Origin: G038396625 sp038396625
Lineage (GTDB): Bacteria; Bacillota; Clostridia; Peptostreptococcales; Thermotaleaceae
NCBI GenBank assembly: GCA_038396625.1
Contig: CP121688.1
Span: forward strand, 124,001 to 188,000
Direction: 5' to 3'
DNA length: 64,000 nucleotides
Position 1 is the first letter of the stretch. Each line of letters opens with the position of its first letter. A program made the translations under genes and the position numbers. The notes beneath the pieces are model-generated. The model did not search any database. It saw only the letters and a program-made list of their open reading frames with translations, and was not told the origin of the DNA. Positions 42,331 to 51,186 of this stretch are shown here, piece after piece.

Positions 42331-45327
42331 ATGGAGGAAAACATAAAGAAAGAGGATGTAACAAAAGAAGAAATCAACGAAAATGAAAATTTAAATGACA
42401 AAGAAAGAAGAAAATATTTTCCAAAAATTACGTTTAAAACGATTAGGATCGTTTTTGTTGTTGTGGGCATTTTATTCATTTGTTTAGCTATTACTGGATA
42501 TGGGTTTGTAAGTAAAGTGATAGAAGACACACCGAATATTGATCCTATACAAATGCATACCCTGTTAAACGAACATTCTATTATTTATGATGCTAACGGT
42601 GAAGAATTTGAAATTATTCAAACACTCGAGTTTCGTGAAAATATTGAAATTAACCGAATTCCTGATAAAGTTAAAAATGCCTTTATTGCCATAGAAGATG
42701 AACGGTTTGAACGGCATAGAGGAATTGACTTGAAGCGGATTGTGGGGGCACTTATCGTAGATATTAAAGAGAGAGCACCAATACAAGGGGCGAGTACTAT
42801 TACACAGCAGTTAATCAAAAACCTGTATCTACGAGATGAAATAGATAGAGAAAATCTAATGAATGATATTAAACGAAAAATAAAGGAAGCCTACCTAGCA
42901 ATGAACGTAGAAAAAAGCTTAACAAAGGATCAGATTCTGCAAACATATTTAAATACCATTAACTTAGGACAAGGAGCATATGGTATTCAGGCTGCTGCTA
43001 AAACCTATTTCGACAAGAATGTTGAAGAACTTACCATAGGCGAAAGTGCTTTAATTGCTGGAATCACAAAAAATCCTTCTAGATATGCTCCTTATTTATT
43101 ACGGTTGATAGAAAATATAGAAGAGAATAATGAAAACTTGATAGGATACATCTACTTGATAGGAAGCAAGTATGGCGTACTTTACAACCCAAACTCTTCA
43201 GAAAGACAAAAAATAGTATTGGAAAAGATGAAGCAATTAGGATTCATTACAGAGGAAGAATATGAAACTGCTTTAAGGGAAGACATTAAAGGAAAATTAA
43301 AACCAAGGGAAAAGGAAAATACAGAGATTATGTCCTTCTTTTCTGATCTTGTACAAAAAGAGGTTATAGAAATTCTAGTTAAAAATGGAATTAGTCAAAA
43401 AGAGGCAGAAAGAAAGCTGTATACGGGAGGATTGAGGATTTATACTACTATAGATGTAGCTATGCAAAAAAAAGCAGAGGATATTTATGAAAATTTCGAA
43501 AAAATCCTTGCGGGAAATATTAAAAAAAGAACGACACCTATCTTAACAGAATGGTACCAATACAATGGGAGTCGGGGAAATCTAGATAGAAATCAGAACT
43601 TGGTAGATCACCATGGGAATATTCTATATTATAAAAGGGATAATTTATTGACAGAAAATAATGCGGCTATTATTGAAAAAAACAGCTTCAAATTGAAGGA
43701 TGGTGCATTAGAAATAATAAGAAGTAAGTTCAGTGTCTTTAAAGGATATATTCGTTTGAAGGGATTTTATAGTATAGACGATAAGAAGAACCTTGTTTTT
43801 CATAATGGGGGAGTAGTAGATATGGCCTCGGATCATTATACAATCAAAGACGATGATTGGATTTGTATTTCGAAAGAATTTCTAAGGAAGAATCCTGACT
43901 TTTATGAGATCGATGATAAAGGAAATCTTTTGATATCGCAGAAGTACTTTGCAATTGATGAACCAGGGATAGTCCAGCCGCAATCAGCCCTTGTCATTTT
44001 AGAGCACTCTACGGGAAAGATTAAAGCGATTGTAGGAGGTAGAAAAATAACAGGTAGAAAAGTATTAAACAGAGCCACGGAAGGATATCGTCAGCCGGGG
44101 TCAACGATTAAACCTTTAGCAGTATACCTACCAGCGTTAGATAATGGTTATACGGCAGCTTCCGTTATTGATGATATTCCCCACTTTACTGCAGGAGGAA
44201 GGTTATGGCCAAGGAACTGGTATAGTGGTTATAGAGGATTAAAATCCCTGAGAGAAATTGCTGTTAATTCCATGAATGTTGCTACAGTAAAACTATTAGA
44301 GGAAATAGGGATGGAAACCTCACTGAAATACCTAGAAAGATTAGGGATTATCAATAAAGACAATCCTTCAAAAGACAGCTTTGTCAATGATGATGAAAAT
44401 AAATATATACATGATGAAAATCTAGCAGCTTTAGGATTGGGTGGATTTACCAAGGGGCTATCACCTCTTGCGGTAACTGCAGCCTATGGTGCCATTGCTA
44501 ACAATGGGGTTTATATAAAACCCACTACGATTGAAAAAATCTTAGATACAAGTGGAAAAGTTTTTTATACATATGAACCAGAGAAAACAATGGTTGTTGA
44601 GCCAGAAATTGCAAATATTATGACGGATATTTTAGAGGATGTTGTTCGTTATGGGACAGGAACACGGGCAAGCTTATATCCTGGAAATAGAAAAATACCT
44701 GTAGCAGGTAAAACAGGGACAACAACGGCAAAGGTTGATGCTTGGTTTGCTGGGTATACCCCCTATTATGCAGCTGCACTTTGGATAGGAAATGACGCTC
44801 CACAGCTGAGCTTAAGAGATGGAAGTAGAATGGCTGCTATTTTCTGGAAAGAGGTTATGCTTAAGGTGCATGAAGATTTATCAGACAAAGATTTTAAAAT
44901 CTCAGATAAGCTTATTAGAAAAACCATTGATATCGATACAGGAGGAGTACCAACCAGCTTAACGAGTAAAGATCCAAGGGGAAATAGAGCTAGGACAGAG
45001 ATTTTTGCACCTGGGACAGTACCTAAAGCACATTCTAGTATAAGAGTAGAAGTAAAGGTGGATAAAACCTCTAATAAATTAGCCACACCCTATTGCCCTG
45101 AGGAGGATGTAAAGGTAAGAACTTATATTAAGACAAATCTACCCTATGTACCTTCAAAGAATGGTGGGTATATTCCAAATGATTTTAATTATAGAGTTCC
45201 TTTGAAAAAATGCGATTTACACTATGAAGGAATGAAAGATGTAGAAGCAGAAAGGGAAAAAGAAGAGCATAAAGAAGAGGTACCGTTATTGGAAGGTAAT
45301 GCAAAAGCAACGGAAGAAATCGAGTAA
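42331..45327 (+). CDS. class A penicillin-binding protein (PBP1a type)
   Basis: 998 residues, bifunctional peptidoglycan synthase. One membrane helix at ~35-57; GT51 glycosyltransferase with AIEDERFERHRGID and GASTITQQLIKNLYL; a long inter-domain region (~residues 400-550) with an OB-like insert; transpeptidase with SxxK in QPGSTIKPL, SxN in SMN (VNSMNVATV) and KTG in AGKTGTTTAK; acidic Lys/Glu-rich tail. Start after GGAGGGGCGC. Monocistronic, terminator at 45371. Confidence 0.96.
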   Translation: MEENIKKEDVTKEEINENENLNDKERRKYFPKITFKTIRIVFVVVGILFICLAITGYGFVSKVIEDTPNIDPIQMHTLLNEHSIIYDANGEEFEIIQTLEFRENIEINRIPDKVKNAFIAIEDERFERHRGIDLKRIVGALIVDIKERAPIQGASTITQQLIKNLYLRDEIDRENLMNDIKRKIKEAYLAMNVEKSLTKDQILQTYLNTINLGQGAYGIQAAAKTYFDKNVEELTIGESALIAGITKNPSRYAPYLLRLIENIEENNENLIGYIYLIGSKYGVLYNPNSSERQKIVLEKMKQLGFITEEEYETALREDIKGKLKPREKENTEIMSFFSDLVQKEVIEILVKNGISQKEAERKLYTGGLRIYTTIDVAMQKKAEDIYENFEKILAGNIKKRTTPILTEWYQYNGSRGNLDRNQNLVDHHGNILYYKRDNLLTENNAAIIEKNSFKLKDGALEIIRSKFSVFKGYIRLKGFYSIDDKKNLVFHNGGVVDMASDHYTIKDDDWICISKEFLRKNPDFYEIDDKGNLLISQKYFAIDEPGIVQPQSALVILEHSTGKIKAIVGGRKITGRKVLNRATEGYRQPGSTIKPLAVYLPALDNGYTAASVIDDIPHFTAGGRLWPRNWYSGYRGLKSLREIAVNSMNVATVKLLEEIGMETSLKYLERLGIINKDNPSKDSFVNDDENKYIHDENLAALGLGGFTKGLSPLAVTAAYGAIANNGVYIKPTTIEKILDTSGKVFYTYEPEKTMVVEPEIANIMTDILEDVVRYGTGTRASLYPGNRKIPVAGKTGTTTAKVDAWFAGYTPYYAAALWIGNDAPQLSLRDGSRMAAIFWKEVMLKVHEDLSDKDFKISDKLIRKTIDIDTGGVPTSLTSKDPRGNRARTEIFAPGTVPKAHSSIRVEVKVDKTSNKLATPYCPEEDVKVRTYIKTNLPYVPSKNGGYIPNDFNYRVPLKKCDLHYEGMKDVEAEREKEEHKEEVPLLEGNAKATEEIE

Positions 45328-45370
45328 GCAGTGTCAACTCGATTGAATATGAAATCATTGAAAATCAAGA

Positions 45371-45403
45371 TAACCCATATTAGAACTATGGGTTATTTTT
45401 TTC
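45371..45403 (+). terminator. terminator of the PBP gene
   Basis: AACCCATA/TATGGGTT hairpin then ATTTTTTTC. Confidence 0.9.
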
Positions 45404-45412
45404 TTCTGCACA

Positions 45413-45589
45413 TATATCTGTTCATCAGTAAATTTAGCAAAGGTAGGTGCATCCAAAATTAAATTCGTGGTGAATCCTCTTGAATTCTATATACTCACTC
45501 CACTGATACTGATGATCATTGTAACAATTACAACAGTGATTAGCATTGCATTCATAAAACAGTTTTGTATATCAGATATCAACCAGTAA
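45413..45589 (+). pseudogene. possible FtsX/BceB-like ABC permease, C-terminal remnant
   Basis: Open frame without a start: KVGASKIKFVVNPLEFYILTP, a hydrophobic helix (LILMIIVTITTVISIAF) and KQFCISDINQ to TAA 45589. The pattern fits the last helix and tail of MacB/BceB-type permeases. Too short to be certain. From 45590 to 45860 I see no gene. Confidence 0.4.
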
Positions 45590-45860
45590 TAAAGTCCAGC
45601 TAAGAAATGGGTTATATATTAGAAGTAAGTGGAGCACTTATTAATAATCAAAAATTAATTTTGGGAAATAAAAAATTTTTAAAATTTTTTTAGGGATTGA
45701 TATAAAGACAATGAAGGAGAAATTGTGAGGAAAATGAAAGAATATAGGTCTAGTTTTACTTCATAACATATTAACAAAAAGTATTGTGGATAATTGTGGG
45801 AAACAATAGAAAATCTCTAATAATTTTTACTTTTTATCCCAACCGAGCAGAGGTACAGAT

Positions 45861-45911
45861 TTGACAAATTATGTTATAAGTGTATATTATATATAACATA
45901 AGAAACGTTTC
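45861..45911 (+). promoter_or_regulatory. promoter and palindromic operator of the betaine-binding-protein operon
   Basis: TTGACA (45861-45866), 16 bases, TATATT (45883-45888), then the perfect palindrome GAAACGTTTC (45902-45911) near the start site. The TTGACAAATTAT and AAGAAACGTTT blocks recur upstream of the gbsR-like gene at 49161. Confidence 0.75.
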
Positions 45912-46121
45912 GAATGTTCTTAATAAAAGCAATTCTAAAACTTCGTTCTATAAACTTGTCTACTATTTTTAGACCCACTATTTATTCCAACGTATAATCT
46001 ATTCAACATATTTCTATGTATATCGATGAAATTTAAAGAAGGTTTGAAAGGAGGCAAGAGATATCTAATCAAATTTCAATCTTTATTTTATAAAAATGTA
46101 AACAAAGGGGAGTTATAAATA

Positions 46122-47153
46122 ATGAAATTTAAAAAGCAGAAAAAATTTTTAATAACAATGCTAGCGCTGTTATCAATAGGTTTGATGTTGGCAGCTTGCT
46201 CTTATGGGGAAGATAATCAAGGAAATAATGAAAAGACAAAAGGGAAAATTGTTTTTGCAGATGCTGGATGGGACAGTATTCGTTTTCATAATGCAGTAGC
46301 AAGTATGATTATTGAAGAAGGTTATGGATATCCAACCAGTGAAATAATGGGTTCAGAACAAACATCTTTAGTGGGATTAAGGCAAGGAGATATTGACGTC
46401 TATACAGAGATATGGACAGGAAATATCATTGACATATATGATGAAGCCATTGAAAGCGGAGATATTATTGAACTGTCTATTAACTATGCTGATAATAAAC
46501 AAGGGTTATATGTTCCTACGTATGTCATAAAGGGTGATCCACAAAGAGGTATTGAACCGATGGCTCCTGGATTAAAATCTGTAAAAGACTTAGAGAGATA
46601 TTGGGAGATTTTTAAAGATCCAGAAGATCCAAGTAAAGGTAGAATTTATGGTTCGATACCCGGGTGGACAGCGGATGAAGTCCTACAAAAGAAAATGAAA
46701 ACTTACCATTTAGATGAAAACTATAACTATTTTCAAGCAGGATCAGCTCCTTCTTTAGCAGCATCTATTACAAAAGCTATTGAACAAAAAGAACCTTGGT
46801 TGGGGTATTATTGGGAGCCTACTTGGGTTACAGGAAAATATGATATGACATTGCTTGAAGATGAACCGTATACAAAAGAAAAGTGGGATAATGGATATCG
46901 CTGTGAGTATCCATCACAGGAATTGACAATTGCAGTAAATAAAGAATTTTTAGACAGAGCACCTGAAGTTGTAGAATTTCTAAGACAATATAAAACAAGC
47001 AGTGAAATTACAAGTAATGCTTTAGCCTATATGCAGCAGAACGAAGTTAATGCAAAGGCAGCAGCAAAATGGTTTTTAAAAGAATATGAAGAGTTATGGA
47101 CAGCGTGGGTTCCGAGCAAGATAGCAAAAAAAGTGAAACGTACAATGAAATAG
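46122..47153 (+). CDS. quaternary-amine (glycine betaine/carnitine/choline) ABC binding lipoprotein
   Basis: 343 residues. Lipobox LAAC (Cys26); OpuAC-type fold with GWDSIRFHNAVASMIIEEGYG, QGDIDVYTEIWTGN and YYWEPTW, where aromatic residues can form the cage for a trimethylammonium group. No ATPase or permease adjoins it, so it may share the OpuA-type importer at 51-53 kb. Paired with a carnitine acyltransferase-like gene 50 bases downstream, which favours carnitine or choline as ligand. Confidence 0.87.
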   Translation: MKFKKQKKFLITMLALLSIGLMLAACSYGEDNQGNNEKTKGKIVFADAGWDSIRFHNAVASMIIEEGYGYPTSEIMGSEQTSLVGLRQGDIDVYTEIWTGNIIDIYDEAIESGDIIELSINYADNKQGLYVPTYVIKGDPQRGIEPMAPGLKSVKDLERYWEIFKDPEDPSKGRIYGSIPGWTADEVLQKKMKTYHLDENYNYFQAGSAPSLAASITKAIEQKEPWLGYYWEPTWVTGKYDMTLLEDEPYTKEKWDNGYRCEYPSQELTIAVNKEFLDRAPEVVEFLRQYKTSSEITSNALAYMQQNEVNAKAAAKWFLKEYEELWTAWVPSKIAKKVKRTMK

Positions 47154-47204
47154 TGTATAGAGAGGGATCTCTATGGGATGAAAAAAAACACGAGGGGGAA
47201 TCCT

Positions 47205-48974
47205 ATGAAAAAAACATTTGCAAATCAAGAAAATTTACCCAAGATACCTATACCTAAATTAAATGATACCTGCAATAAGTTTATAGAATGGGTTCAGCCA
47301 TTGCTTACAGAAGAAGCTTTTGACAGAACAAGAGAGATTGTTAATAAGTTTAAAAGTAAAGATGGAGAAAAGCTGCAGAAAGCGCTTATAAGGTGGTCAC
47401 AAACAAACAATCTAGCTAATTGGACTGCACCTCTTTGGGAGGATCTATATTTAGCCTCTCGTGAGCCCCTAATTATAAATGGGAATGTTTTTTATGTTAT
47501 AAAAAATAAGCTAAAAGAGTTAGGATTTTCACAAGAGTATATAGCTGCCGCCCTTAGTGTATCTATTTGTAGGTTTAAGTCTTTAATTGATAGAGAAGAA
47601 CTAGAGGTGGATTTACAAGATGAAAACCCTATTTGTATGCTACAGTATAAAAAATTATTTTCTGCTACAAGGATTCCTAAAAGAGAAAAAGATGTATTAA
47701 AAGTAACTCCTTTTCAAAAACATATCATTGTTTTGTGTAGGGGGCAAATATTTACTGTAGATGTATTCACCGATTCAGGAAAAATAAGGTCTTTCTTAGA
47801 GATTAAAGATGATTTGAAATATATTATGACGATAAGTAAAAGGAATCAAGAGGAAGAAATCGGGATACTTACTGCTATGAATAGGAATGAATGGGCAGAT
47901 ACTAGAGACGCTTTACTAAAAATAGATGAAAGAAATGAAGTGTCTATAGAAAAGATAGACAAGGCAATTTTTGCATTATGTTTGGATGATGAAAATCCTA
48001 ATACTTTAGAAGAGACTTCTAATATGATGCTTCATGGCAATGGTAAAAATAGATGGTTTGATAAATCACTACAGTTTATTGTGGCTAAGAATGGGGAAAT
48101 AGGCATTAACATGGAGCATACGGGCATTGATGGTTCTGTTATGGCAAGATTTACTCAGTGGCTCTATGAAAATATGGATAAAATCCAAATCCAGGAAGAC
48201 AAGCATTGGAAAAATAAGCCTCAAAAATTAACCTTTCATTTAGATGAAACCTTGCAAAAACAAATAAGAAAAGCGTCAAGACAATTTGATGAAGTCGTTT
48301 CAAATACTCAGACGCGAGTATTACACTTTGATAAGTTTGGAAAAGATCGCATAAAAAAATTTAGAGTAAGCCCAGATGCATTTGTGCAATTAGCTTTACA
48401 ATTAGCTCAGTATAAGTTATATGGCAGGTGTTACAGCGCCTATGAAGCAGTAATGGCTAGAAAATTTTTAGCAGGGCGTATCGAGGTTATGTATAGTGTG
48501 TCTCTTGAATCTGTTACATTTATAAAAAATATGGTTTCCGATGATTGTGATCCTCAAACAAAAATAGTGTCTTTAATGAAAGCAGCCCAAAAGCATGTAG
48601 AGAGAATCAATGAATGTAAAAATGGAAGAGGTGTAGATGGGCATTTATTAGGATTACTTACGATGTATAAGTATTTTGGCAAGGATCTAGGCGTAGATAC
48701 TTTACCTGAAATATTTACGGATAAGGGATATGTAACACTAACTCACAGTACAGTATGCACCAGTACAAGCTCTATAAAGGGATTGGAGCTAGCGGGATAC
48801 GGACCTGTTGTTGAGGACGGTTTTGGGATTCGGTATTTTAAAGACAAGGACTATATTCGTTTTAATATAACAAGCAAAACCCTTATAAAGGAAAAATTAG
48901 ATAAGCTTGTATCCAATATTGAAACGTCTTTAGTGGAGATGGCAGAACTAATGAAATTTTCATTTAAAAGATGA
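47205..48974 (+). CDS. choline/carnitine O-acyltransferase family protein
   Basis: 589 residues. Recognised from a chain of family motifs: PLWEDLYLA, RWFDKSLQFIV, the catalytic-His block EHTGIDG (His305), RGVDGHLLGL, CTSTSS and GYGPVVEDGFGIRY near the end. Such enzymes move acyl groups between CoA and carnitine (or choline) and are common in eukaryotes but scattered in bacteria. No targeting signal, so cytosolic. ATG 47205 after GAGGGGGA is chosen over 47178. Its pairing with a quaternary-amine binding protein suggests use of imported carnitine. The His-x-x-x-Asp-Gly layout needs checking against known active enzymes. Confidence 0.85.
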   Translation: MKKTFANQENLPKIPIPKLNDTCNKFIEWVQPLLTEEAFDRTREIVNKFKSKDGEKLQKALIRWSQTNNLANWTAPLWEDLYLASREPLIINGNVFYVIKNKLKELGFSQEYIAAALSVSICRFKSLIDREELEVDLQDENPICMLQYKKLFSATRIPKREKDVLKVTPFQKHIIVLCRGQIFTVDVFTDSGKIRSFLEIKDDLKYIMTISKRNQEEEIGILTAMNRNEWADTRDALLKIDERNEVSIEKIDKAIFALCLDDENPNTLEETSNMMLHGNGKNRWFDKSLQFIVAKNGEIGINMEHTGIDGSVMARFTQWLYENMDKIQIQEDKHWKNKPQKLTFHLDETLQKQIRKASRQFDEVVSNTQTRVLHFDKFGKDRIKKFRVSPDAFVQLALQLAQYKLYGRCYSAYEAVMARKFLAGRIEVMYSVSLESVTFIKNMVSDDCDPQTKIVSLMKAAQKHVERINECKNGRGVDGHLLGLLTMYKYFGKDLGVDTLPEIFTDKGYVTLTHSTVCTSTSSIKGLELAGYGPVVEDGFGIRYFKDKDYIRFNITSKTLIKEKLDKLVSNIETSLVEMAELMKFSFKR

Positions 48975-49036
48975 AAAAATGTATAAATTTTTATATGCAG
49001 TACTCTAATAATATAGATGAGAAAATTTAATTTTTA

Positions 49037-49076
49037 GCCTAAGATAGTAACCAACATAGAAGTTACTTGCTTAGGC
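49037..49076 (+). terminator. hairpin, second copy of the GCCTAAG type
   Basis: GCCTAAGATAGTAAC/GTTACTTGCTTAGGC with two mismatched positions, then TTCTATGC. Lead-in and stem base match the hairpin at 31619. Confidence 0.6.
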
Positions 49077-49160
49077 TTCTATGCATTGTAAAGGAAAAAG
49101 CGGTAGTGGTTGACAAAGAGAAATGATGAAAAAGCTTTATTATTAAATCTATATAAATAT

Positions 49161-49217
49161 TTGACAAATTATTTTATAGTGAATATATTAATATTTGAGG
49201 AAAGTAAGAAACGTTTT
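49161..49217 (+). promoter_or_regulatory. promoter and operator of the GbsR-like gene
   Basis: TTGACA (49161-49166), 17 bases, TATATT (49184-49189), then GAAACGTTTT (49208-49217), repeating the arrangement at 45861. Confidence 0.75.
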
Positions 49218-49270
49218 TAATATTTTAAATAAGAATCATATTAAAGTAAAATATAAGAGGAGTTAAAAAT

Positions 49271-49831
49271 ATGGATAATGAAAAAGAAATTGAGATAAAG
49301 AGCAAAATCCAAGAAAGCAAGGATATGGTGATTAATGCAATTGCTGAGACCATGGATTTATACGGTGTGACTACTTCCAGTGCACGTTTATATGGCGCGA
49401 TGTATTTTCATAAAGACCCCATGTCCTTAGATGAAATGAAAAATGAATTAGGGATGAGCAAACCTAGCATGAGTAAGGCAGTACATACGTTATCTGAAAA
49501 CAAAATGGTTAAAAAGGTTTGGCAGAAAGGTTCTCGGAAAGATTTTTATTTGGCTGAAAAAGATTTTTTCAAATCCTTTGCAACTTTTTTCTGTGAAAAG
49601 TGGAATAGAGAAGTAACAGTTAACTTAGAAGCGATTTCAATTGCTGAAAGAGATCTAAAAGAGGTCTTGGAGACTCCTGAAATTGATGAAACATTGAAAC
49701 AAGAGGCTAGAGCGTATTATCAACAAATAGAACAATCAAAAGAATACTATTTTTGGCTCCATCGTTTATCTCAGAGTATAAAATCCGGGGATATTTTTGA
49801 GTATATACCAGTGAAATGTAAAAAAGATTAA
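49271..49831 (+). CDS. GbsR/MarR-type regulator of quaternary-amine genes
   Basis: 186 residues: winged helix with YGVTTSSARLYGAMYF, LDEMKNELGMSKPSMSKAVHTL and KVWQKGSRKDFY, then a helical dimer/ligand region. Members such as GbsR and OpcR repress choline and betaine uptake genes and respond to choline. The shared palindrome at its own promoter and at 45902 suggests autoregulation and control of the binding-protein/acyltransferase pair. RBS AGAGGAG. Confidence 0.85.
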   Translation: MDNEKEIEIKSKIQESKDMVINAIAETMDLYGVTTSSARLYGAMYFHKDPMSLDEMKNELGMSKPSMSKAVHTLSENKMVKKVWQKGSRKDFYLAEKDFFKSFATFFCEKWNREVTVNLEAISIAERDLKEVLETPEIDETLKQEARAYYQQIEQSKEYYFWLHRLSQSIKSGDIFEYIPVKCKKD

Positions 49832-49935
49832 AATTGCGCCTGTAGTATCCTTCTTGTTGGAGGGAAATGAATTTTAGGCAAAGATGTAAAACACATATTT
49901 TGCTTGTTTTTGTTGTTTTTTTCTAACGAATTTAT

Positions 49936-49964
49936 TTGACATTGGAGAAGATGGCTGATACAAT
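49936..49964 (+). promoter_or_regulatory. promoter of the opuA-type operon
   Basis: TTGACA (49936-49941), 17 bases, TACAAT (49959-49964). It lacks the GAAACGTTTC palindrome, so this operon may be controlled differently. Confidence 0.65.
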
Positions 49965-49969
49965 ATATA

Positions 49970-50266
49970 ACGAAAATTTAATCAGAAAGTAAAGTACAAA
50001 TCGAGAGTAAGTAATTAGTGAGATTGATCATGTAATGATTTCTTCTAAGTTTATAGGGTCAATTCGAGCTAAAAAAAGAAACTGAAATTGATTTTGGAAA
50101 AACTAAAAGTCAGTAGAACTGGGGCTTATTTAGGATCAACCTTCATGAAGTAAAGGCGGTCCTAATTTAGACTATTGTGAATGGTTTAAAGTGAGTTGAT
50201 AAAGCGAAACTTAGGCACTCTAACTCTACGTATTAGAGATAATACGAGAGTTAGGGTGCTTTTTGT
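49970..50266 (+). promoter_or_regulatory. long structured 5' leader ending in a terminator
   Basis: About 300 bases between promoter and opuAC. It contains a hairpin TTAGGA...TCCTAA near 50130-50166 with inner CTTCATGAAG, and ends with a strong intrinsic terminator: CACTCTAACTCT/AGAGTTAGGGTG (50216-50258) plus inner GTATTA/TAATAC, then CTTTTTG. Readthrough must be regulated. I do not recognise a known riboswitch class. Confidence 0.6.
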
Positions 50267-50296
50267 TTTAAAAAATGAAGGAGGTTGTGTAACACA

Positions 50297-51181
50297 ATGA
50301 AAAGAATCATTGCATTAATTATTAGTATAGTATTGGTTGGCGGTGTAGTAGGTTGTACACAAAATACCAAAAACACATCGGGAGAAAAAGAAGATGGCAA
50401 ACTGATTAGCATAGGAAAAGTACCTTATCCCCATGAATGGATTCCTTTGAATGTTATTAAGCAGGTTGCAGAAGAACAAGGGTATCGTGTTGAAGAAGTT
50501 GAAGGGGATATAGGGTTTATGTTTTTAGGATTGTCACAGGGAAGTATTGACATATTACCAGATGTATGGTTGCCTATACTGCATAAAAATTATATGGATA
50601 AATATGAAGGGAAGATAGATCTAGTCAATACGCTATATGAAAAGACAGAAATGGGATTAGGGGTACCGTCCTATGTTGAAGTGGATTCTATTGCAGAATT
50701 AAACAAAAATGCGGAACTATTTGATAACCGCATCGTAGGCATTGAACCAAGTACAGGCATGATGTTAACAGCAGAAGAAACCATAGAAGACTATAATATG
50801 GATAATATTGAATTAGTAGAAGGAAGTACACCTGCCATGCTTGCAGAAGTAGATAAAGCAGCAAAAAATAATGAACCAGTACTATTTTTAGCTTGGCGGC
50901 CTCATGTTATGTTTTTAAAATATGACATTAAGATTTTGAAAGACGAAAAAAATATTTGGAAATATGATGATGTTATGACAGGGGTTAATCCTGGATTAAA
51001 AGAAAAAGCACCCGATCTATATCACTTTTTACAAGAATTTAGTATATCGATTCAAGATATAGAAGAAATCCTATATAAAGCAGAAACCGAAGATAAGAAC
51101 ATTGAAGAATTAACTGCACAATGGATTGAAGACCACAGAGAAGAAATTGATAAGATGATCAGACAAGGGGTTGAAGAATAA
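50297..51181 (+). CDS. opuAC: glycine betaine-type ABC binding lipoprotein
   Basis: 294 residues; lipobox VVGC (Cys20), OpuAC fold with PYPHEWIPLNVIKQVAEEQGY, GSIDILPDVWLPI and VLFLAWRPHVMF supplying aromatic residues. Captures glycine betaine or a related osmolyte outside the cell. ATG 50297 is used since the in-frame TTG 50285 sits on the GGAGG. Five bases before the ATPase gene. Confidence 0.88.
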   Translation: MKRIIALIISIVLVGGVVGCTQNTKNTSGEKEDGKLISIGKVPYPHEWIPLNVIKQVAEEQGYRVEEVEGDIGFMFLGLSQGSIDILPDVWLPILHKNYMDKYEGKIDLVNTLYEKTEMGLGVPSYVEVDSIAELNKNAELFDNRIVGIEPSTGMMLTAEETIEDYNMDNIELVEGSTPAMLAEVDKAAKNNEPVLFLAWRPHVMFLKYDIKILKDEKNIWKYDDVMTGVNPGLKEKAPDLYHFLQEFSISIQDIEEILYKAETEDKNIEELTAQWIEDHREEIDKMIRQGVEE

Positions 51182-51186
51182 TCACT

